Part shown: piece by piece, positions 1 through 5,076 of the stretch
Layout: every line of letters starts with the position of its first letter
Position numbering within the stretch: the stretch's first letter is position 1
Assembly: GCA_011322005.1 (NCBI GenBank)
Contig: DROE01000267.1
Span: forward strand, 1-5,076
Reading direction: 5' to 3'
From: Devosia sp.
GTDB lineage: Bacteria; Pseudomonadota; Alphaproteobacteria; Rhizobiales; Devosiaceae
Length of the DNA: 5,076 nucleotides
The notes under the pieces: model-generated
Database searches by the model: none
What the model was told of the DNA's origin: nothing
What the model saw: the letters and a program-made list of their open reading frames with translations, nothing else
Translations under genes and position numbers: made by a program

Positions 1-386
1 ACCTGTTGCAATACCGGGTCGGGCACCCGGTTGGCAAACACATCGCCGGGCACCAGTAACACCGGCAGCCGGTTGACATGGGCCAGTGCGCACGCTGTCA
101 CCATGTTCAGGGCCCCCGGCCCGATGGATGTGGTTACCATCATCGCTTGTTGACGGTTCTTGGCCTTGGCATAGGCAATCGCTGCGTGGGCCATGCTTTG
201 CTCGTTGTGACCCCGCCAGGTGGGAAACGCATCCCCCACCCCCTGCAAAGCCTCTCCAAGACCCGCCACATTTCCGTGCCCGAAAATGGCCCAGCAACCG
301 GGAACAAGAGGCTCGCCTTCTTCATTGGACTGCGCCGCCAGATAGCGCACAAACGCCTGCGCGGCCGTCAGTCTGATCGTTTTCAT
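1..386 (-). CDS. iolD: IolD, 3D-(3,5/4)-trihydroxycyclohexane-1,2-dione hydrolase (N-terminal part, truncated by window edge)
   Basis: This is the N-terminal 128 codons of a thiamine diphosphate-dependent enzyme that hydrolyses the ring of 3D-trihydroxycyclohexane-1,2-dione to 5-deoxyglucuronate, in the cytoplasmic myo-inositol pathway. The translation starts MKTIRLTAAQAF and carries IolD hallmarks: AIFGHGNVAGLGEAL at about residues 33-47, TWRGHNEQSMAHAA at about 56-69, TTSIGPGALNMVTA further on, and a PVLLVPGDVFANR segment near the edge. Glu62 in the HNEQ motif matches the conserved glutamate that activates the cofactor in this superfamily. Family members are about 600 residues or more, so roughly four fifths lie beyond the left edge. 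The ATG shares an ATGA with the iolC stop codon, a 4-nt overlap that suggests translational coupling. A GGAAG motif lies 7 nt upstream, inside the end of iolC. No frameshift or stop is seen in the visible part. Confidence 0.93.
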   Translation of the reverse strand, partial: MKTIRLTAAQAFVRYLAAQSNEEGEPLVPGCWAIFGHGNVAGLGEALQGVGDAFPTWRGHNEQSMAHAAIAYAKAKNRQQAMMVTTSIGPGALNMVTACALAHVNRLPVLLVPGDVFANRVPDPVLQQ

Positions 387-2308
387 TCCGCCGCTTCCAT
401 TTTACTTTTTGCCCGCTTCCGCGCCTCGTTCCAAACGTCGCATAGCGCTGAGAACTTGTCTGCCATCTGCTTCACGGCGGTCATGTCGCTTATTTCACCG
501 GCAAACCATGCGCTTGCGGCTTCACCGAATATGGTCCGCCCCACGGCAAAACCCTTGACCAGATCGCATTTCGCCGCCGCCTCAAAACTGGTACGCAAAT
601 GGGCTTCGGGCGCATCAAGCCCCAGCACCAGAATACCCCGGCACCATGGGTCGTTTTCAGCCACCACGGCGCAGGTATTTTCCCATGCTTTGGCGCTTTT
701 CATCGGCTCCAGCTTCCACCAGTCCGGATAAATTCCGATTTCATAAAACCTTTTTACGATCCGGGCCGCGCTCTCATCATCACACGAAGCGACCTTGGAT
801 GGAACGATTTCCAGCAGGAATTCCAGATTATTGGCCCGCGCCGCCCGCGCCAGCCGGACCAGCGTTTCCTCCTGGGCGCCCCGCATCGCCTCATCATCGC
901 CCGGGTGACAAAGGCACAACACCTTGACCACATGGTTCACTGGCCATTCGGCAAGGTCCGTGCCCAGGTCGGGACCGATTTCCAGCTCCAGCGGACGGGT
1001 TCCGGGCAATTCCACCGGCCGCCCGATCCACAGGTTCTGGTCCGTGGAGCGGAACAGCGCCTCCTGCCCCAGCCGGCTGTCACACAAAATGCCATATCCG
1101 GCGCGTCCACCTCCAACTTCAAGCGTTGCTTCAAGGCAAAGCTCCTTGAAGCGGCCGATGCGGTCGGCGCCGGCACCCCCCCCTTGCGCAATATCCTCAA
1201 GCTGTTTGCGGTGGTCAAAAGCAAATATACGTACCTGTGGCCAGTCACCCCTGCGATTTGTCGACCAGTGCACCTGCTCAAGTTTCTTGTCCTTGCGCAG
1301 GGCAAAATGTTCCGAACCGTTCTCAAAGAAATATTGCAGTTCATCCCAGCTTGGATAGGCCGGCGCGCACCCGTGGCGCGAAACCGCAAATGCCCCGCAG
1401 GCGTTGGCGTATTTCAGCGAAACGGGCCAGTCCTCTCCGCTCAGCCAGCCCTTGAGCAGGCCCGACATGAACCCGTCCCCGGCCCCAAGCACGTTGAACA
1501 CCTCGATTTCAAATCCCGGCCCCGAAAGCCCCGCGTCCAGAGTGTCAGGAATTTCCCCGGTAAAGGCTGCCGCCCCCATCGGCCCGCGCTTGCACACCAA
1601 TGTTGCTTTTGTCAGCGCCCGCACCGCCCGGATGGCAGCGATGGTGTCGGTGGTGCCCCCCGCAATATGGAATTCCTCTTCGGTTCCAACGATGAGATCA
1701 AACAGATGCAAGGTGGACTGTAGCTTTTCCGTCACCGCCCCGGAGGCGACAAACCGGCTCTCGCCTCCGTCATGGCCGATCAGCCCCCACATGGAGGGCC
1801 TGAAATCTATGTCCAGCGCGGTTTTTGCCCCGTTTTTGCGCGCCAGATGAACGGCCTTCAGGGTTGCCGCTTCGACTGCGGAATGGCTCAGATGCGTTCC
1901 GGTCGCGGTGATGCACCGTGCGCTGGCGATAAAATCCGGGTCGATGTCCTCTTCGCAAAGCGCCATGTCGGCGCAGTTTTCCCGGTAGAATATCAGCGGA
2001 AACTGCTCCCGGTCCCGAATACCAAGCAGCACCAGCGCGCTCAGGCGCTCCTTGTCGGTGATTACCCCGGTAACATCCACGCCCTCGCCGGCCAGTTCCT
2101 CGCGGATATAGCGCCCCATATGCTCGTCCCCGACCCGGGTGATCAGAGCCGATTTCAGGCCAAGCCGGGCGGCTCCAACAGCAATGTTGGTGGGCGAACC
2201 CCCGATATATTTGTCAAAAGAGCGCATGTCCTCAAGACGCCCCCCGACCTGCCCCCCATAAAGGTCAACCGAAGAACGGCCAATGGTAATTACATCAAGT
2301 TTGCCCAC
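383..2308 (-). CDS. iolC: IolC fused to DUF2090: 5-dehydro-2-deoxygluconokinase / probable 5-dehydro-2-deoxyphosphogluconate aldolase
   Basis: This is a two-domain cytoplasmic protein of 641 residues. Residues about 1-330 form a PfkB/ribokinase-family sugar kinase that phosphorylates 5-dehydro-2-deoxy-D-gluconate. It shows VITIGRSSVDLYG at the start, the GGSPTNIA substrate motif near residue 36, and the GAGDGFMSGLL catalytic/anion-hole motif near 275, whose Asp is the expected base. Residues from about 342 to the end match DUF2090, a TIM-barrel aldolase-like domain: FAFDHR near 360, a WWKLEP stretch near 530 whose Lys is a plausible Schiff-base residue, and GFAVGRTIF near 585. The domain is thought to cleave the kinase product to dihydroxyacetone phosphate and malonate semialdehyde; that role is family knowledge, not proven here. 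The frame is open up to a TTG at 2356, but that start would overlap the ATPase gene by 29 nt. The GTG at 2308 gives the usual IolC N-terminus, preceded by GGAAGA. The stop overlaps iolD. Confidence 0.92.
   Translation of the reverse strand: MGKLDVITIGRSSVDLYGGQVGGRLEDMRSFDKYIGGSPTNIAVGAARLGLKSALITRVGDEHMGRYIREELAGEGVDVTGVITDKERLSALVLLGIRDREQFPLIFYRENCADMALCEEDIDPDFIASARCITATGTHLSHSAVEAATLKAVHLARKNGAKTALDIDFRPSMWGLIGHDGGESRFVASGAVTEKLQSTLHLFDLIVGTEEEFHIAGGTTDTIAAIRAVRALTKATLVCKRGPMGAAAFTGEIPDTLDAGLSGPGFEIEVFNVLGAGDGFMSGLLKGWLSGEDWPVSLKYANACGAFAVSRHGCAPAYPSWDELQYFFENGSEHFALRKDKKLEQVHWSTNRRGDWPQVRIFAFDHRKQLEDIAQGGGAGADRIGRFKELCLEATLEVGGGRAGYGILCDSRLGQEALFRSTDQNLWIGRPVELPGTRPLELEIGPDLGTDLAEWPVNHVVKVLCLCHPGDDEAMRGAQEETLVRLARAARANNLEFLLEIVPSKVASCDDESAARIVKRFYEIGIYPDWWKLEPMKSAKAWENTCAVVAENDPWCRGILVLGLDAPEAHLRTSFEAAAKCDLVKGFAVGRTIFGEAASAWFAGEISDMTAVKQMADKFSALCDVWNEARKRAKSKMEAAE
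394..398 (-). promoter_or_regulatory. Ribosome binding site for iolD
   Basis: GGAAG lies 7 nt upstream of the iolD ATG, within the last codons of iolC. With the ATGA overlap it supports the chosen start and coupled translation of the two genes. Confidence 0.55.
1176..1183 (-). repeat. G8 homopolymer tract inside iolC
   Basis: Eight consecutive C on the plus strand read as G8 in the iolC sense strand and encode part of a Gly-Gly-Gly run. The tract sits about 375 codons into iolC, just after the FAFDHR motif at the start of the DUF2090 domain. Gain of one G would reach an in-frame TGA at 1131-1133, about 15 codons on. Loss of one G would shift into a frame that stays open to about 937. Either change would leave the kinase domain and remove the aldolase-like domain. 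The tract is seen directly; any biological switching is speculative. Confidence 0.6.
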
Positions 2309-2311
2309 TGG

Positions 2312-2317
2312 TCTTCC
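2312..2317 (-). promoter_or_regulatory. Ribosome binding site deciding the iolC GTG start
   Basis: GGAAGA lies in the 19-nt gap between the ATPase TAA and the iolC GTG at 2308, with a short spacer of about 3-4 nt. The competing upstream TTG at 2356 has no comparable purine motif at the right distance. Spacing is slightly short, so confidence is moderate. Confidence 0.5.
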
Positions 2318-2327
2318 ACTCAACCTT

Positions 2328-3110
2328 TTAAACTGTTCCGCCCAGAGAACCCTCAAGCGCCGCCATCTCCTGCCCGCCCGCCATCATGTCCTGCAATTCT
2401 TCGGGGGTAATATTACCCCGGGAAGCGGTGCCAAGGGTCTTGCCGCGATTAAGCACGGTAAAACGATCCCCCACCGCCATGGCGTGGCGCACATTGTGGG
2501 TGATGAAAACCACCCCGATGCCCTGTTTGCGCACCTTGTCCACATTGGCCAGCACATTTGCCGTCTGGCGCACCCCGAGCGCCGAGGTCGGCTCGTCCAG
2601 AATAAGCAGCTTGGCCCCGAAATAAACCGCCCGGGCTATGGCCACGGTCTGACGCTCGCCCCCCGAAAGCGTTCCCACCGCCTGACCGGGTTCGCGCAGG
2701 TTGATCCCCATTTTTTTCATTTCTTCCATGGTCACCGCGTTGGCATGGGCAAAATCCATCATCCGGATGGGGCCGAACTTTCTGATCGGCTCGTTGCCCA
2801 TCCAGAAATTGCGCGTCACCGACATCAGGGGGATCATTGCCAGGTCCTGATAGACGGTTGCAATCCCCGCCTCCATGGCATCGCGCGGACTGGAAAAATT
2901 CATTTCCTTTCCCTCGAACAGGATGGTGCCGGCCGAGGGCTTGTGTACACCGGACATGGTTTTGATGAAGGTGGACTTGCCCGCCCCATTGTCCCCGAGC
3001 AGGCAGTGAACCTCACCCGCGTGCACATCAATGGAAACTCCTCCCAGCGCAATCACCGGGCCGAAGTGTTTTTCAATATTCTTCATTTCTATCAGGGGAG
3101 CATCCATCAT
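2328..3110 (-). CDS. Sugar ABC transporter ATP-binding protein (single-domain, FrcA-like)
   Basis: This 260-residue ATPase is predicted to power the adjacent CUT2-type sugar importer from the cytoplasmic face of the inner membrane. All nucleotide-binding motifs are intact: Walker A GDNGAGKST at 39-47, the Q-loop YQD at 87-89, the signature LSGGE at 148-152, Walker B LLILDE at 168-173, and the H-loop His205 in FITHN. The D-loop region reads SALGVRQ rather than the SALD form of many ABC proteins, which I recall as common in FrcA-like members. The protein has one ABC domain, whereas the ribose/RbsA type has two in tandem, so the working transporter probably contains a homodimer. The start is the first of two adjacent ATGs: it overlaps the permease stop as ATGA and has GGGAG 4 nt upstream. 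The substrate is likely myo-inositol or a related cyclitol because iolC and iolD follow directly, but the sequence alone cannot settle this. Confidence 0.93.
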   Translation of the reverse strand: MMDAPLIEMKNIEKHFGPVIALGGVSIDVHAGEVHCLLGDNGAGKSTFIKTMSGVHKPSAGTILFEGKEMNFSSPRDAMEAGIATVYQDLAMIPLMSVTRNFWMGNEPIRKFGPIRMMDFAHANAVTMEEMKKMGINLREPGQAVGTLSGGERQTVAIARAVYFGAKLLILDEPTSALGVRQTANVLANVDKVRKQGIGVVFITHNVRHAMAVGDRFTVLNRGKTLGTASRGNITPEELQDMMAGGQEMAALEGSLGGTV

Positions 3111-4204
3111 TTTTCTCCCGTGATCATCCGGCGGATATAGGTGTTGAGAATTACCGCCAGAATGAGGATGGTCCCCAGAAACACCCGGAACAGCGAACTC
3201 TCGGCCCCTGAGAAAAACAGCCCCTGTTGCACAACCCCGAAAATCAGCGCTCCCAGCGCTGCCCCGATCACCGAGCCATAGCCCCCGGTCAGCAGCGCCC
3301 CACCGATGACCACGCAGATGATGGCCTCAAACTCCTTGAGCAGACCCCGGTCGGCCGCCGCCGAGCCAAATTCAATGACCTGGGCGGTGGCAAACACCGT
3401 GGCGGTAAACGCGGTAAACATGAACATCAGCATCTTGACCCGGTTGACCGGCACACCCACATAGCGCGCCGCCTGCTTGTCGCCCCCGGCAGCGAAAATC
3501 CAGTTGCCAAATCGGGTTTTTGTCAACAGCCACTGGCCGAATATCACCAGAGCGATGGCCCAGATGACCAGCATGGGAACGCCTTCAACCACCGGCTGCC
3601 CCGCACGGCTGCCCCGGGAAAATGTATCGATCCACCCCATGTCGGCGAACCACTGAAAAAGCCCCCTAAACGCCTTGCCTCCAAACAACGGAGCCAGCCA
3701 GTCCCCTTCCGCCGCCTGTTTTACGCCCCCGATAATGGTTTTTTGCGTGGTCAGGATGGAGAGCCAGATGGTCAGTCCGCGCAGGATATAAAGAAATGCC
3801 AGCGTAACGATGAAGCTGGGCAGCCCGGTCTTGATGACCAGAAACCCGTTCAGCGCCCCCAGCGACATGCAAACGGCAAAAGCAACGATAATCGAGAACC
3901 ATACAGGCCAGCCCCACTGGACGGAGAGGATGGCAATGACGATACCGGCAAAACCGATCATCGAGCCGACCGAAAGGTCAAACTCCCCCGCGATCATCAA
4001 CAGGCAGGCCCCAACGGCAATGATGGCGAACTGGGCCGAAACAACCGTCCAGTTCTGGATGCCCTTGGGCGCGAACATTCCGCTGTCCCCGGCAATCATG
4101 AGAAAGAACACAAATACCAGTACCGCCCCGGCAATAGCGCCAAGTTCAGGGCGGATCATTGCGCGCCTGATGCGCGAAACATCCCTTATTCGCTCGTCGG
4201 CCAT
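3107..4204 (-). CDS. Sugar ABC transporter permease (CUT2 / BPD_transp_2 family)
   Basis: This 365-residue inner-membrane protein is predicted to form the channel of the sugar importer. About ten hydrophobic segments can be seen, beginning near residues 21-38 and ending just before the basic C-terminus (IRRMITGEK). Family motifs include MIAGEFDLSVGS at 70-81, KTGLPSFIVTLAFLYILRG at 125-143, and the cytoplasmic GGDKQAARYVGVPVNRVK at 240-257, where the ATPase should dock. A long hydrophilic stretch at about 150-210 separates the fifth and sixth segments. The frame stays open upstream to a GTG at 4267, directly after the stop of the binding-protein gene, but that start lacks a ribosome binding site and would translate a strong hairpin. 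The ATG at 4204 has GGAGGGGG just upstream and yields a normal charged N-terminus (MADERIRDV), so it is preferred. The gene overlaps the ATPase by 4 nt. Specificity for inositol is inferred from context. Confidence 0.92.
   Translation of the reverse strand: MADERIRDVSRIRRAMIRPELGAIAGAVLVFVFFLMIAGDSGMFAPKGIQNWTVVSAQFAIIAVGACLLMIAGEFDLSVGSMIGFAGIVIAILSVQWGWPVWFSIIVAFAVCMSLGALNGFLVIKTGLPSFIVTLAFLYILRGLTIWLSILTTQKTIIGGVKQAAEGDWLAPLFGGKAFRGLFQWFADMGWIDTFSRGSRAGQPVVEGVPMLVIWAIALVIFGQWLLTKTRFGNWIFAAGGDKQAARYVGVPVNRVKMLMFMFTAFTATVFATAQVIEFGSAAADRGLLKEFEAIICVVIGGALLTGGYGSVIGAALGALIFGVVQQGLFFSGAESSLFRVFLGTILILAVILNTYIRRMITGEK
3115..3119 (-). promoter_or_regulatory. Ribosome binding site for the ATPase gene
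   Basis: GGGAG followed by AAAA precedes the ATG at 3110. It lies within the last permease codons and favours the first of the two tandem ATGs. Confidence 0.6.
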
Positions 4205-4206
4205 TT

Positions 4207-4214
4207 CCCCCTCC
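4207..4214 (-). promoter_or_regulatory. Strong ribosome binding site deciding the permease start
   Basis: GGAGGGGG followed by AA precedes the ATG at 4204. Its GGAGG core is 5 nt from the start codon. This is the best Shine-Dalgarno match in the window and rules in favour of the 365-residue permease over the longer GTG form. Confidence 0.8.
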
Positions 4215-4223
4215 GTCTTCTTT

Positions 4224-4260
4224 CGGCCGGGCAGCGCTGTCTGGTGACGCCGCCCGGCCG
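4224..4260 (-). promoter_or_regulatory. Stable intergenic hairpin between binding-protein and permease genes
   Basis: In the transcript the outer arms CGGCCGGGC and GCCCGGCCG are exact complements. Pairing continues inward (GGCGT with GCGCT, including two G-U pairs) for a stem of 14 pairs and a 9-nt loop (CACCAGACA). It occupies most of the 63-nt gap. No U-run follows, since the next bases are AAAGAAGACGG, so it does not look like a complete rho-independent terminator. Such hairpins after binding-protein genes are known to protect the upstream mRNA and lower downstream expression, as with the REP elements between malE and malF. That role here is inference. Confidence 0.7.
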
Positions 4261-4267
4261 GATTCAC

Positions 4268-5076
4268 CTAGCGATAAACGCCGGCGAACTCTTCAACCAG
4301 AGCAATGTTGTCTTTGGTGACAAAGCCCGGCCCCGAGTTGATCGAATTACCCGGAACAACGCCATAACGCGCCAGATTGGTCAGAATGACCACGGGCAGA
4401 TAACCCTGCAGATAGGGCTGCTGATCGATGGCAAAGGCAATGACATCGGCCTTTATTGCCGCTGCGATTTCTTCGGAAAGATCAAACGTGCCGAAATATA
4501 TCTCACCCGAAAGGCTTTCCTCTTCCAGCGCGGCAAGCGTTGGATGCGCCGAAGTGGGGCCAAGCGTCAGAATTGCACCGGTATCAGGATTTGCTGAAAG
4601 GAAGGCCTGCACCTTGTTCTTGATTTCCGCCGGATCCTGCCCGGAGTCGATCATGCTGGCGGTGACATCGGCGCCAATGGCATCGGCAAAGCCCTTGCAC
4701 CGCTCAACTGACGCAGGATTGGTGATATAGTGATTTACGCACAGGAACGAAGTCACGCCCTGAGCCGCGGCTCTCTCGCCCGCGCCAAAACCAGCGTCAT
4801 ATTCGGGCTGTCCCACATGCAGCAACGCTCCAAGCGCCTTTGACTGGGCGATGGTGCCCGAATTGATGGTAATCACCGGAATGCCCTGATCCACCGCATC
4901 GGCAATCGGGCCCTCCAACACATCAAAGTCAGCAATGGTGACGATAATTCCATCCGGATCGGAAGCCGCAGCCTGTTCGACAATACGCGCCATGTCCGCC
5001 AGATCGCCCGTGGGCGGATTGCGGTACTCCACGGTAACATCCATCTGTTCACCCGCCACCTGAATGGCGTTTTTGA
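4268..5076 (-). CDS. Periplasmic sugar-binding protein of the ABC transporter (C-terminal part, truncated by window edge)
   Basis: This is the solute receptor that would capture the sugar or cyclitol in the periplasm and deliver it to the permease. The visible 268 codons match the ribose/galactose-type binding fold (Peripla_BP_4). They include VTVEYRNPPTGDLADMARIVEQA, the DGIIVTIAD stretch, GIPVITINSG as the end of the first lobe, NPASVERCKGFADAIG, DTGAILTLGPTSAHPTLAAL, the FAIDQQPYLQGY motif that lines the sugar site in this family, and GPGFVTKDN near the C-terminus. The frame stays open to the right edge, so the GTG at 5059 is internal and not a start. Family members are about 320-340 residues, so roughly the first 50-70, including the signal peptide, are missing. 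It is the first gene of the operon visible here and precedes the permease by 63 nt. The ligand is probably myo-inositol or a stereoisomer, judging only from the neighbouring iol genes. Confidence 0.92.
   Translation of the reverse strand, partial: KNAIQVAGEQMDVTVEYRNPPTGDLADMARIVEQAAASDPDGIIVTIADFDVLEGPIADAVDQGIPVITINSGTIAQSKALGALLHVGQPEYDAGFGAGERAAAQGVTSFLCVNHYITNPASVERCKGFADAIGADVTASMIDSGQDPAEIKNKVQAFLSANPDTGAILTLGPTSAHPTLAALEEESLSGEIYFGTFDLSEEIAAAIKADVIAFAIDQQPYLQGYLPVVILTNLARYGVVPGNSINSGPGFVTKDNIALVEEFAGVYR

Noticed and set aside
13..31. Inverted repeat ACCGGGT/ACCCGGT with a 5-nt loop
   Set aside because: It lies inside conserved iolD coding sequence (NRVPDPV), has no U-tract, and is expected by chance in GC-rich DNA.
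937..1389. Minus-strand 150-codon frame inside iolC
   Set aside because: It is an out-of-frame shadow of the real iolC frame, relevant only as the frame entered if the G8 tract lost one base.
599..1723. Plus-strand open frame (374 codons) opposite iolC
   Set aside because: It is antisense to conserved kinase and DUF2090 coding sequence with no recognisable domain, and is explained by codon bias.
2283..3140. Plus-strand open frame (285 codons) opposite the ATPase gene
   Set aside because: It is His/Gly/Arg-rich with no known motif and mirrors the intact ABC motifs on the other strand.
4224..4260. Rho-independent terminator at the intergenic hairpin
   Set aside because: There is no T-run after the stem on the coding strand, and the permease gene with a strong ribosome binding site follows at once, so a full terminator is unlikely.
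3227..4597. Long plus-strand open frame (456 codons) opposite the permease and binding-protein genes
   Set aside because: It is antisense to two well-recognised genes, has low-complexity polar composition (His, Arg, Gln, Pro rich), spans an intergenic hairpin, and resembles no family. It is a shadow of GC-rich codon use.
5057..5059. GTG at 5059 as start of the binding-protein gene
   Set aside because: The same frame continues to the window edge (KNAIQVAGEQ), and a start here would leave a periplasmic protein without a signal peptide or complete first lobe.

Overview
The window is part of a single minus-strand operon for uptake and breakdown of an inositol-type cyclitol. The protein sequences (an IolC-DUF2090 fusion, a FrcA-like single-domain sugar ATPase, GC-rich codon use) suggest a Gram-negative alphaproteobacterium, probably of rhizobial/Hyphomicrobiales type. 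That assignment is inferred from recalled family resemblance, not from a search.

In transcription order (right to left) the layout is: (1) a periplasmic sugar-binding protein, cut off at its N-terminus by the right edge (4268-5076); (2) a 63-nt gap holding a very stable GC-rich hairpin and then a strong ribosome binding site; (3) a CUT2-type inner-membrane permease (3107-4204); (4) a single-domain ABC ATPase (2328-3110), which overlaps the permease by ATGA; (5) iolC, a fused 5-dehydro-2-deoxygluconokinase/DUF2090 aldolase-like protein (383-2308, probable GTG start); (6) the first 128 codons of iolD, which overlaps iolC by ATGA and runs off the left edge (1-386).

Together the genes make a coherent module. 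The transporter would bring in the cyclitol (myo-inositol is the obvious candidate, by context only). IolD opens the trihydroxycyclohexanedione ring. IolC phosphorylates 5-dehydro-2-deoxygluconate, and its C-terminal domain probably cleaves the phosphorylated product. The remaining steps (IolG, IolE, IolB, IolA) are not in the window.

No RNA genes, mobile elements, CRISPR arrays, promoters or rho-independent terminators were found. Nearly every base is coding on the minus strand. The long plus-strand reading frames are shadows. I see no previously undescribed system here; the most interesting points are the intergenic hairpin, the G8 tract at the kinase/aldolase boundary of iolC, and the start-site corrections.
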